Source: Leucobacter insecticola (GTDB taxonomy: Bacteria; Actinomycetota; Actinomycetes; Actinomycetales; Microbacteriaceae). Taken from it: 64,000 nt of DNA. Made by a program: the position numbers and the translations under genes. A model generated the notes under the pieces. The model was given only the letters and a program-made list of their open reading frames with translations. It ran no database searches and was not told the DNA's origin. Below, in pieces: positions 44,617 through 52,747 of the stretch (its first letter is position 1; each line of letters opens with the position of its first letter). The stretch covers positions 1,612,001-1,676,000 of the forward strand of contig NZ_CP049934.1 in assembly GCF_011382965.1 (NCBI RefSeq). Reading direction: 5' to 3'.

Positions 44617-45638
44617 TGGGCCGCGTTCTTGGCGAATTCGTCGTGCACGATCGAGGCGATAGCCGTATCGAGTGTTGCCTGGCCACCCTTGATGTCACCG
44701 GATTCGGCGATGATCGGGGAGATCCGCTGCAGCACCTCGATCTGCTCCTTGCCGGGAACCCCCGAAACATCGAGGTTTGAGCGCTCGTTGATCACGGTCT
44801 CCGCAACCGCGATGTCGATGGAGGCGGCATCCGCGAGTAGCTGAGCGGTCTCATACGGGTGCGCGAGCGCCCACACACGAGCCTCCTCATAGGCGTCAAC
44901 AACGACCTGGGCCACATCAGCGTGATCCGTGATGAAATCCTCGGTCGCGTTCAGGAAACCGTAGGTGTTGAAGTCGACGTTGCGTGCGATGAGCCGGGAT
45001 CCGGACTCAACCTCGGCCGCCGCCATGATTGGATCTAGCCCGGCCCACGCGGCAACGGAGCCGCCGTCAAGGAGAGCCCGACCGTCGGCGTGCTGCACGT
45101 TCTGGATCTCGACGTCGCTTGCACTGAGGCCCGCCTCCTCGAGCGTCTGCAGCAGGAAGAAGTAGGGGTCGGTGCCCTTGGTGGCGGCAACTGACGTTCC
45201 CTTGAGATCGGCGACATCGGAAATGTTGCTGTCTGCACCGACCACGATCGCTGCCCACTCGGGCTGCGAGAAAATGTCGATGACCTTGATCGGAGACCCG
45301 TTTGCGCGGGCGAAAAGCGCGGCGGATCCCGCGGTCGATCCGATGTCGATGGATCCCGAGCGCAGGAGTTCGTTCGCCTTGTTGCTGCCGGCCGACTGGA
45401 TCCACTCGACCTTGACAGTGTCGCCGAGGGCGTCCTCGATGAGACCCTGATCCTTGACGACGAGGCTGAGCGGATTGTAGGTTGCCCAGTCGAGCGAGAG
45501 CGTGTTGGTCGACCACTCGCTGCCCTCTGCGGGAGCTGAGTTTCCGCCGCTTTCGCCCTGCACGCAGCCGGACATGGTGAGGGCCAGTACCCCTGCGGTG
45601 ATGGCTGCGGGGATCAGACGTCGGGTGATGGGGCTCAT
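44613..45638 (-). CDS. Substrate-binding lipoprotein, aliphatic sulfonate type
   Basis: A 341-aa extracytoplasmic binding protein. The signal peptide ends in the lipobox LTMSGC, so it is a lipoprotein. The mature part begins with a Gly/Ser/Glu linker, then LSLDWATYNPLSLVVKDQGLIEDALGDTVKVEWIQSAGSNKANELLRSGSIDIGSTAGSAALFARANG, which is the SsuA/NMT1-like fold; GTSVAATKGTDPYFFLLQTLEEAGL follows. The exact ligand is not determinable. Both ends overlap neighbouring genes by ATGA. Confidence 0.9.
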   Translation of the reverse strand: MSPITRRLIPAAITAGVLALTMSGCVQGESGGNSAPAEGSEWSTNTLSLDWATYNPLSLVVKDQGLIEDALGDTVKVEWIQSAGSNKANELLRSGSIDIGSTAGSAALFARANGSPIKVIDIFSQPEWAAIVVGADSNISDVADLKGTSVAATKGTDPYFFLLQTLEEAGLSASDVEIQNVQHADGRALLDGGSVAAWAGLDPIMAAAEVESGSRLIARNVDFNTYGFLNATEDFITDHADVAQVVVDAYEEARVWALAHPYETAQLLADAASIDIAVAETVINERSNLDVSGVPGKEQIEVLQRISPIIAESGDIKGGQATLDTAIASIVHDEFAKNAAQ

Positions 45639-46604
45639 TGGTTCTCCTGTGTGGTGGACTTGTGGACCCCTAATCCGTCGAGGAGGGAGTTCCGAAGATC
45701 GGTGAACGTTCTGGCGCCTCGGTCGCGGGGCGGGCGCCCGGCACGGGCACGAGACGGGCGATGGAGCCGGCTGCACGGGGAGTGCCCGCGGCGGCTGCAT
45801 CTTGGGTGTGATCCTGTTCGGGATCCTGCGCTGCTGCGCGAGCGGACCCGAGGGCGCCAATGCCGGAGGAAGATCCGAGCGCCACCACCCGGGCGCGGGG
45901 CGTGCGGGTTCGTGCCCGGCCGCGTGCAGGTTCCGGAGCATCAACACCCGGTCGGCGAGGTACAGTGCCTCTTCGACATCGTGGGTGACGAGCACCACTG
46001 TCGTGGGCTGGGCCCGATGAATATCGAGGAGGAGGTCGTGCATTTTGAGCCGGGTCAGCGCGTCGAGCGCGCCAAAGGGTTCATCGAGGAGCAGCACGCG
46101 GGGGCTGCGGGCGAGCGCCCTGGCGAGCGAGGCGCGCTGCGCCATTCCGCCCGAGACGTCTGCGGGGCGTTGGTCTGCGGCATGGCTGAGGCCCACGAGT
46201 TCAAGCAGCTCCGCGACGCGCGCTTTCGCCTCGCGGCGGCTGGTGCCCCGGGGGAGACCGATCGCGACGTTGTGCGCAAGCGTGCGCCAGGGGAGCAGGC
46301 GCGGCTCCTGAAAAGCGATGGCCGTGGAATCGTCGTGGTCACGCACCTGCTCGCCGTCGAGGGTGATCGTGCCCGAGGTGGGGACGTCGAGTCCGCCGAT
46401 CAGCCTGAGGAGCGTCGATTTGCCGCAGCCGGAGGGACCGACCACCGCGATGATCTCGCCCGCGCTCACCTCGAGCGAGAGGTCACGAAGCACGGTGCGG
46501 GCGCCGTCTTTCATAGGGAAGGTACGCTCGACAGCATCGATCCGCACCTGGCCCGCCGGCGTGGTGGCTGGCGGAGCCGTGGGGGCTGCGACGATCTCGG
46601 GCAT
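45635..46604 (-). pseudogene. ABC transporter ATP-binding protein, sulfonate type, two frameshifts near the 3' end
   Basis: An SsuB-like ATPase of about 323 aa after restoring two bases. Walker A GPSGCGKST, Q-loop AFQEPRLLPW, signature DVSGGMAQRASLARAL, Walker B VLLLDEPFGALDALT and the H-loop VLVTHDVEEAL are intact. The C-terminal tail switches frame at 45888-45890 and again at 45727-45730; the last frame ends TFTDLRNSLLDGLGV, typical of SsuB, with its stop overlapping the binding-protein ATG. The core is unbroken, so the gene may work even if the breaks were real. Start 46604 follows GGTGG. Confidence 0.85.
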
Positions 46605-46634
46605 AATCATCCACCATGCCGAACGTCTGCAATA

Positions 46635-46656
46635 TTACGAAAGTCGGCCGTAACAT
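46635..46656. promoter_or_regulatory. Shared motif upstream of the sulfonate-type operon
   Basis: CGAAAGTCGGC (46638-46648) is followed directly by CGTAACAT (46649-46656), with TTACG / CGTAA forming an inverted repeat around it (46635-46653). The same two blocks, three bases further apart, occur at 23482-23503 between a LysR gene and the decarboxylase. It lies 31 nt upstream of the ATPase start, a sensible operator position. Confidence 0.5.
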
Positions 46657-46776
46657 GACGACGCATTTGGGCGATTCCATCGGGTTCGCGAGGCTCGATC
46701 CCGAACGCAGAAGCCGCGATTCTCTCGCTTAGCGTGCCATACGCGCAACCTCGCCAGGTCCTGTAATCTACCCACT

Positions 46777-48387
46777 ATGTCTTCTCTAAAACGACCGGCA
46801 GCACGCGAGGCCTTTGGCTCTCGAAACGTGTTTATTTTGGCAGCGATCGGCTCGGCTGTCGGCCTCGGCAACATTTGGCGGTTCCCCTACGTTGCCTACG
46901 AGGGCGGCGGCGGGGCGTTCTTGATTCCCTACCTGTGTGCCCTGCTCACTGCGGGTGTGCCTCTGTTGTTCCTTGATTACGCGATTGGGCACCGGTTCCG
47001 CGGATCCGCACCGCTCGCCTTTCGCCGGATGCACCGGGCCGCCGAGCCTCTGGGCTGGTGGCAGGTGTTGATCTGCGTTGTGATCGCTGTCTATTACGCG
47101 GTGATTGTGGCCTGGGCCGTGATGTATACCTGGTTTTCTGCGCGGCTGACGTGGGGCGTCGGCAACGAAAACGACTTCTTCTTCTCTGACTTTCTGCGCA
47201 TGGGGGATGTCGCCGAGTCGGGGGTATCCTCGGAGTTCGTGCCCCAGGTGGGTCTGCCCCTGATCGGCGTGTGGCTCGTGGTGATCGTCATCATGAGTCT
47301 CGGCGTGAAACGCGGCATCGGTGCCGCCAACGTCATCTTGATGCCTCTCCTGACGCTGATGTTCATCGCGCTCGTGGTGCAGTCGCTGTTTTTGCCCGGC
47401 GCACTTGACGGCCTGAACGCGTTCTTCACCCCGAACTGGCAGGCACTCGGCGACCCCGCGGTGTGGGCGGCAGCCTACGGGCACATCTTCTTCTCGCTGT
47501 CGGTGGCGTTTGGCATCATGGTGACCTACTCGTCATACCTGAAGCCGAAGTCCGACCTGACCGGCTCCGGGATCGTCGTCGCGTTCGCAAACTCGTCGTT
47601 TGAGATCCTGGCGGGAATCGGCGTGTTCGCGGCGCTCGGCTTCATGGCCGCGGCGCAGGGTACCGATGTCTCGGGTGTTGCCACCTCGGGGATCGGGCTC
47701 GCCTTTGTCGCGTTCCCGACGATCGTGTCGAACGCGGTCGGGGGCTCGATCATTGGCGTGCTCTTCTTCGGCTCGCTCGTCTTCGCAGGGGTGACCTCCA
47801 TGATGTCGATCCTTGAAGTGATCATTTCGGCGCTGCAAGACAAGCTGGGCTGGGGGCGGGTGCCGACCACACTCGCCGTATCGATCCCGCTGGCCTTCAT
47901 CTCAATGGCCCTGTTCTCAACCACGACGGCGCTTGCGGTACTCGACACTGCCGACGCTTTTGTGAACGCGTTCGGGATCATGGCCGTCGCGTTTGTGACG
48001 GTGATCGTTGTGGCCTGGGTGCTGCACCGACTGCCCATGCTGCAGGCGCATCTCAACCGCCGCTCAAGCTTCCCGGTGCGATCCTGGTGGCGTCTGCTGG
48101 TCGGGATCCTCGCCCCGGTCGTACTCGGCTACCTGCTGTACAGCGAACTCCAGAGCAAGATCACGGAGATCTACTCGGGCTACCCCGCGTGGTTTGTGGC
48201 CGTGTTCGGATGGGGAATGGTGGTCACCCTGATCGTGGGCGGTGTGCTGCTGTCGCTGCTCCCGTGGAGCGAGAGATCACGCGCAAAAACGGACCCGGGC
48301 TACGACGAGTATTTGCAGCGTGAGGCATACGATGCTGATCGTGAGACGGGCACCCTGGAAACACTGCACACGGAGGAAACGCGATGA
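46777..48387 (+). CDS. metP: Sodium-dependent methionine/alanine transporter, NSS family
   Basis: A 536-aa neurotransmitter:sodium symporter family protein. Helix 1 has the signature IGSAVGLGNIWRFPYVAYEGGGGAFLIPY with the unwound Na/substrate site; helix 6 region SLSVAFGIMVTYSSYLK and helix 8 LVFAGVTSMMSILEV complete the sodium sites. About 12 helices. Its stop overlaps a 46-aa small subunit gene, the arrangement of MetPS in Corynebacterium glutamicum, which imports methionine and alanine. Confidence 0.9.
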   Translation: MSSLKRPAAREAFGSRNVFILAAIGSAVGLGNIWRFPYVAYEGGGGAFLIPYLCALLTAGVPLLFLDYAIGHRFRGSAPLAFRRMHRAAEPLGWWQVLICVVIAVYYAVIVAWAVMYTWFSARLTWGVGNENDFFFSDFLRMGDVAESGVSSEFVPQVGLPLIGVWLVVIVIMSLGVKRGIGAANVILMPLLTLMFIALVVQSLFLPGALDGLNAFFTPNWQALGDPAVWAAAYGHIFFSLSVAFGIMVTYSSYLKPKSDLTGSGIVVAFANSSFEILAGIGVFAALGFMAAAQGTDVSGVATSGIGLAFVAFPTIVSNAVGGSIIGVLFFGSLVFAGVTSMMSILEVIISALQDKLGWGRVPTTLAVSIPLAFISMALFSTTTALAVLDTADAFVNAFGIMAVAFVTVIVVAWVLHRLPMLQAHLNRRSSFPVRSWWRLLVGILAPVVLGYLLYSELQSKITEIYSGYPAWFVAVFGWGMVVTLIVGGVLLSLLPWSERSRAKTDPGYDEYLQREAYDADRETGTLETLHTEETR

Positions 48388-48524
48388 CTACCGAAGCTGT
48401 TGTCATGATGATCATCGCGATGGTCACGGTCTGGGGCGGCCTCGTCGCCGGGATCGTCAATCTCGCGAAACATCCCGATCAGGACGACGAAGCGACCGCT
48501 CCAGCAGCGTCACCTCAGCAGTGA
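48384..48524 (+). CDS. metS: Small subunit of the methionine/alanine NSS transporter
   Basis: A 46-aa protein starting at ATG 48384 inside the MetP stop (ATGA). It has one membrane helix (AVVMMIIAMVTVWGGLVAGIV) and a short acidic tail (HPDQDDEATAP), as in MetS-type subunits, which are required for transport in Corynebacterium. Its last 68 nt overlap the convergent DUF4031-HD gene. Confidence 0.85.
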   Translation: MTTEAVVMMIIAMVTVWGGLVAGIVNLAKHPDQDDEATAPAASPQQ

Positions 48525-49443
48525 GGTTGCTGCGGGCACGTTCTTCCCACAGCTGCCGCGCGGCTGGGGTCCGGTAGATGGCAGTCTGTTCCAAATAGCC
48601 CATCAGGATCCGGCTGCGCCCGGTCGCAAACGCTTCCTGCGAGACGTGCGCATACTCCTCGCGCACCGCGGTCGTGTAGGCCTCGTAGCGAGGCGGAGCA
48701 GCGGCAAAAATCGCAAGATCAGCATCACGGAGATGGCTGAGTGCCGGGTCAGGATCCTGCGCGTGCTGCGCGGGTGCCGTCGCGACAATACAGGACTCCA
48801 CCCGGGCCAGAAACGCGGGAGTGATCCCGGAGTCGGGCAGTGAAGCGAACGCGCCGAGCTCCCGCGTCGCGAGCGCAGCAGAATCCTGCTCGTCCGTCTC
48901 AGCGCCGGCGTACACTGCGTCGTGAAACCACGCTGCGGCCAGCGTCGCCGGCGAGACGCGCTCACCGCGGGTGTGCAACTGGTCCAGTGCGAGGAGGACA
49001 TCCTCGAGGTGCACCTCGGTGTGGTACCTGCGGTGAGGTTCATTCCAGCGGGCGAGCAGGCTCTCACCGAGCCGCGACCACGGACCCTCGGCTCCGTCCG
49101 CTTTGGTACTGCCGAGCGCCTGCCCGAGCCGCGACCACTCCGTGACGAGAAACTCTCGCCGCTGCAGCGGAACGGCCGCGGGCCGATCGACCTGCCGCAC
49201 GCGCAGTCCCGAATGGCGCAGCGCGAACACCACCTGCTTCGCGGTGACGGCGCGGGCCCCGAGCGCGAGCGCCTCCGCGTGCAGGGATGCTGGAACGTCG
49301 TAGTGATCAAGATCAAACCCGCGACGGGGAACGCCGAGACGTGCCGCGAACGCGTGGAGCTCGTCGGTGCTGGTGTCTGACACGAGGTGACTCCACAGCG
49401 TGCCGTGCGCGGGCCACGCGGGAGGATCGATCAGGATCGCCAT
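48457..49443 (-). CDS. DUF4031 / HD-domain phosphohydrolase fusion
   Basis: A 328-aa two-domain protein. Residues 1-90 are DUF4031: MAILIDPPAWPAHGTLWSHL, SDTSTDELHAFAARLGVPRRGFDLDHYDVP. The rest is a predicted metal-dependent HD hydrolase: EPHRRYHTEVHLEDVL, AAWFHDAVYAG (HD pair) and HLRDADLAIF. The substrate is not known; HD proteins of this group act on nucleotides. Start at 49443 gives the conserved N terminus. The 84-nt repeat lies directly upstream. Confidence 0.85.
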   Translation of the reverse strand: MAILIDPPAWPAHGTLWSHLVSDTSTDELHAFAARLGVPRRGFDLDHYDVPASLHAEALALGARAVTAKQVVFALRHSGLRVRQVDRPAAVPLQRREFLVTEWSRLGQALGSTKADGAEGPWSRLGESLLARWNEPHRRYHTEVHLEDVLLALDQLHTRGERVSPATLAAAWFHDAVYAGAETDEQDSAALATRELGAFASLPDSGITPAFLARVESCIVATAPAQHAQDPDPALSHLRDADLAIFAAAPPRYEAYTTAVREEYAHVSQEAFATGRSRILMGYLEQTAIYRTPAARQLWEERARSNLTAEVTLLERSLRRPDRDVSRD

Positions 49444-49459
49444 GCACTCAATGGTAATC

Positions 49460-49543
49460 CGACGAGAATGCAGTATCTCGACGAGAAGCCATTCCCCGTG
49501 CGTCGGCAGAGTGCATTCTCGTCGGCGGAGTGCATTCTCGTCG
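49460..49543. repeat. 84-nt quadruplet-type intergenic repeat, copy 1
   Basis: Units: CGACGAGAATGCA (49460-49472), spacer GTATCT, CGACGAGAAGCCA (49479-49491), 20-nt loop with GTGCGTC, then inverted TGCATTCTCGTCG (49512-49524), spacer GCGGAG, TGCATTCTCGTCG (49531-49543). Total 13-6-13-20-13-6-13 = 84 nt. The copy at 54746-54829 has the same lengths, the same first spacer and the same loop heptamer at the same offset. Confidence 0.88.
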
Positions 49544-49633
49544 AGCGGGACCCGGGGGCGGAGCACGGGCCTGGAGACGGACCCCATCCGAGGGCGCAGA
49601 GGTCTGCTATGGTGGGAAATCCACAGTACACAT

Positions 49634-49722
49634 CCGCTGGGGGGCCAAACTTGGCTGAGATTCACCGATTGAGGTGGACCACCCCAGAAACCTGATCTCG
49701 GTAATGCGAGCGGAGGGAAGCG
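49634..49722 (+). promoter_or_regulatory. TPP riboswitch (THI element)
   Basis: Contains the conserved thiamine pyrophosphate aptamer blocks in order: CGCTGGGGGG, TTGGCTGAGATT, ACCCC, AAACCTGATC, GGTAATGCGAGCGGAGGGAAG. The last block includes GGAGGG, so the ribosome site of the next gene is inside the aptamer and TPP binding would block translation. It directly precedes a thiamine-binding protein and an ABC transporter. Confidence 0.9.
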
Positions 49723-49728
49723 GTCAAT

Positions 49729-50024
49729 ATGTTGATCCATGTCCATGTTGGGCCAGCGCCATCTGGCGATGAACGGGGCACATACGCCCACTGCGAGGCG
49801 GCGATTCGAGTGATCGAATCGAGCGGTCTCGACTACGAAGTGGGGCGCTCGGCACCACAGTGCAGGGGCCGGCCGATCGGCTGTGGCCGCTGATGCGCGA
49901 GCTGCACGAAGCGACGCTCGTTTCCGGTGCCGAGCAAAACATGACGCATGTGCGGATCCTCGAGGCGCGGGACGACCGTTTCGACGCCTCGATGTCGGAT
50001 CTGGCCGCGCGCATCACGCACTAG
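49729..50024 (+). pseudogene. Thiamine-binding protein, MTH1187/YkoF-like family, frameshifted
   Basis: A 98-aa cytosolic protein when one base is restored: MLIHVHVGPAPSGDERGTYAHCEAAIRVIESSGLDYEVG, then in the next frame ALGTTVQGPADRLWPLMRELHEATLVSGAEQNMTHVRILEARDD. The break lies in the GGGG run at 49842-49845. Members bind thiamine or its pyrimidine. It is the first gene after the TPP riboswitch and 13 nt before the permease gene, so it belongs to the uptake operon. Frameshift probably a sequencing error. Confidence 0.78.
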
Positions 50025-50037
50025 CCGAGACGTCGTC

Positions 50038-50823
50038 GTGAAGAGTCTTTCGCGGCAGATCCTTCCCGTGCTCCTCGCCGTCGTCGGCGTGGTGGTCGTG
50101 TGGGCTCTGCTGGTGCGCGTCACCGGGGTTCCGTCCTACCTGCTGCCCGCCCCCGAGCAGGTGTGGCAGGCGGCATGGCACGATCGCACCCTGATCGCGG
50201 GACACCTCGCCGCCACACTTCAGATCGCCGTCAGTGGTTTTGTGCTCGGCGCCGCGCTCGGCATCGCCACTGCGGTCGCCCTGACGCTGTCGGACACAGC
50301 ACGGCGCGCGGTCGAACCGCTCTTGATCGCGAGCCAGGCGATCCCGCCGGTGATCTTTGCACCCATCGTGATCGCGGCCATGGGTTTCGGATCGTGGCCG
50401 AAGATCCTGGTGGTCACGCTCGGCGCGTTTTTCCCCGTTGTCATCAGCGCCAGCGCGGCGATGCGCGGCGTCGACCGCGACCTCGTTGAACTGCTGGTCG
50501 CGATGGGGGCCTCGCGCTTTGCTGTGCTGCGGCGAGCGCGCTTCCCCGGCGCCGTTCCGGGCATGGTCGCCGGGGCCAAGGTCTCCGCTAGCTACGTCGT
50601 CTTCAGCGCAATCATCGCCGAGTGGATGGGATCGTCCGTCGGTCTCGGCGTCTATCTGCAACGCTCTCAGGCGAGCTACCGCATGGACCAGCTCTTTGCT
50701 GCCGTCGGTGTCATTGCCGTGCTGGGGGTGCTGCTGTTTTGGATCACCTCCCTCCTCGGTGATCGCGCGCTCGCGCGCACCCGCGCCAGCTCGGCCCTCG
50801 CCGCTGACGCCGCCTCTGTATAA
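50038..50823 (+). CDS. ABC transporter permease, thiamine-precursor type
   Basis: A 261-aa permease with six helices; EAA loop: LVELLVAMGASRFAVLRRARFPGAVPGMVAGAKVSASYVVFSAIIAEWMG. GTG 50038 is chosen, as it directly follows the thiamine-binding gene and begins the first helix region (KSLSRQILPVLLAVVGVVVVWALL). The TPP riboswitch and NMT1-like binding protein place it in uptake of hydroxymethylpyrimidine or related precursor. Confidence 0.87.
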   Translation: MKSLSRQILPVLLAVVGVVVVWALLVRVTGVPSYLLPAPEQVWQAAWHDRTLIAGHLAATLQIAVSGFVLGAALGIATAVALTLSDTARRAVEPLLIASQAIPPVIFAPIVIAAMGFGSWPKILVVTLGAFFPVVISASAAMRGVDRDLVELLVAMGASRFAVLRRARFPGAVPGMVAGAKVSASYVVFSAIIAEWMGSSVGLGVYLQRSQASYRMDQLFAAVGVIAVLGVLLFWITSLLGDRALARTRASSALAADAASV

Positions 50824-50857
50824 CTCGAAATCCTCACCATAGAAAGGTCACTCCGTC

Positions 50858-51918
50858 GTGGCTCACTCACCTGTTTCATCCGTCACCGCCCTCGCAACCC
50901 TCAGCGCAGGGATCCTGCTCGGCAGCACACTCCTCAGCGGATGCACTGCCGCCGAGGGGGATCCGCGTCGGCCGCGGACGGTGATCTGCACAGCGTCACG
51001 CTGATGCTCAACTGGACGCCCAACGCGCACCACGCCGGTATCGCCTACGCGCTCGAACACGGGTACTACGCGGAGGCGGGCATCGACCTGGAGATCATCG
51101 AGCCGGGCGCGGATATCGGGGCCGACGCGGCCGTGGCGTCCGGGAAAGCGGAGTTTGGGATCTCGCAGGCCGAGTCCCTGCTTCCCGCGCGCGCGTCGGG
51201 CATGGGGATCTCGGCGATCGCGACGCTTCTGCCCGTCAACGACTCGGCGCTCATGGGTCTCGCCTCCAGCGGCTTGAGCGAGGATCCTGCTTCGCTCGCC
51301 GGTCTCACCTACGGCGGGTATGGTGGGGCGCTCGAAACCGAAATCATGTCCGCGTTGACCGAGTGCGGTGGCGGGGATCCCGCATCGATTGAGTTCATCG
51401 ATATTGGCAACGTTGACTATCTTGCGGGCATGGCTCAGGATCGCTTTGACGTTGCCTGGGTGTTTGGCGGCTGGGACGCGCTGCGGGCGCAGATGGAGCG
51501 GGATGACGTGGTTGTGCTGCCGCTGTCGGCGCACCAGGACTGTATTCCCAACTGGTACACCCCGGTGATTATTGGCAACGACGCCGCGATGGCGGCGGAT
51601 CCCGAGCTGACGCGCGCGTTTGTGGCGGCGACGAGCCGCGGCTACGACGCCGTCATCGAAGATCCGCGGGCCGGCGCGGACGCGCTTCTCGCCGTGGCCC
51701 CCGAGCTGGACGCTTCGCTCGTGCGCGCCGCGGTCGCCTACTACGCCCCGCTGTACCGTAGCGATGCCGAGGGTGAGGCTGGCCGTTTCGGACAGATGGA
51801 CAAGGCAGTGTGGGATCGTTTCACAGAGTTCCTGGTGCGGGCGGGGATGCTTGACGATGCCTCGGCACTCGAAGGGGCGTGGACCAACGAGTACCTCCCC
51901 GCGCCGTCTGCGAGCTGA
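50858..51918 (+). pseudogene. Substrate-binding lipoprotein, NMT1/THI5-like (thiamine precursor), frameshifted
   Basis: A 353-aa lipoprotein when one base is restored. GTG 50858 opens a signal peptide ending in the lipobox LLSGC; the frame breaks in the five-G run at 50956-50960. The next frame continues SVTLMLNWTPNAHHAGIAYALEHGYYAEAGIDLEIIEPG, GKAEFGISQAESLL, DVAWVFGGWDALRAQM and CIPNWYTPVIIG. The 'MLNWTPN.HH' start is the signature of the NMT1/THI5 fold that binds hydroxymethylpyrimidine-type ligands. Stop is 1 nt before the ATPase ATG. Confidence 0.86.
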
Positions 51919-51919
51919 C

Positions 51920-52747
51920 ATGACTGATTTCATCGGATCAGGCACCGCGGGCGCGCTCGTGGTCGACGGCATCGCGCACGGGTTTCGGGAAGCGGGGGCC
52001 CGGCGTGCGGCACGGCGCACCGAGCTCACACCGGTGTTGAGTGAGGTGTCGTTTGAGGTTGCGCCCGGCACGCTGACCGCGCTGCTCGGGCCGAGCGGCT
52101 GCGGCAAATCGACCCTGTTGCGGATCCTCGCGGGGCTTGTGGTTCCGGAGCGGGGGAGCGCGCGCAGTGGATCCCGCGACCTCATCGCGCACCCCGGGGG
52201 CATCGCTTACCATCCGCAGCGCGACGCCCTGCTGCCGTGGTTGCGCGCGCTCGACAACATCACCCTCGGCGCGGAAACCGCGGGGCGGGATCGCGCCGAG
52301 GCGCGCGCGGAGGCGGTGGCTCTGCTTGAAAAGTTTGGGCTGCCCGGGCAAGAGCGGGCTTGGCCCGACGAGCTCTCCGGCGGCATGCGGCAGCGGGTTG
52401 CGCTGATGCGTACCTTCTTGATGCCGCAGCGCGCGCTCGTCCTCGACGAGCCGCTGGGGGCGCTCGACGCGCTGACCCGGCGGCGCCTGCAGCACTGGCT
52501 GCTCGACATCACCGCGAACGACGGCCGCCCGATCCTGCTCGTCACCCACGATATCGAGGAGGCGCTGCTGCTCGCGGACCGGGTGCTGGTGATGAGCGAT
52601 CGCCCGGGCCGGATCGTGCACGTCGAGGACCGCCCGGACGCGGCTACCCGCGTGCGCGAGCGCGAGGAGGGCACCGACCATGCCCCGTTACGCCGGATCC
52701 TCGCCGCGCTCGACGGTGAGGCCGCTGCGGCGGCTACGCGGCAGTAA
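51920..52747 (+). CDS. ABC transporter ATP-binding protein, thiamine-precursor type
   Basis: A 275-aa ATPase: Walker A GPSGCGKST, Q-loop YHPQRDALLPW, signature ELSGGMRQRVALMRTF, Walker B LVLDEPLGALDALT, and H-loop LLVTHDIEEAL. It completes the uptake system encoded from the riboswitch onward. The 3' end overlaps the convergent GyrI-like gene by 14 nt. Confidence 0.9.
   Translation: MTDFIGSGTAGALVVDGIAHGFREAGARRAARRTELTPVLSEVSFEVAPGTLTALLGPSGCGKSTLLRILAGLVVPERGSARSGSRDLIAHPGGIAYHPQRDALLPWLRALDNITLGAETAGRDRAEARAEAVALLEKFGLPGQERAWPDELSGGMRQRVALMRTFLMPQRALVLDEPLGALDALTRRRLQHWLLDITANDGRPILLVTHDIEEALLLADRVLVMSDRPGRIVHVEDRPDAATRVREREEGTDHAPLRRILAALDGEAAAAATRQ

Noticed and set aside
44613..46610. 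Single 665-aa fusion of ABC ATPase and binding lipoprotein
   Set aside because: A lipobox signal peptide begins in the middle, the segment between the two parts is frameshifted nonsense, and the correct ATPase ending is visible in another frame overlapping the lipoprotein start.
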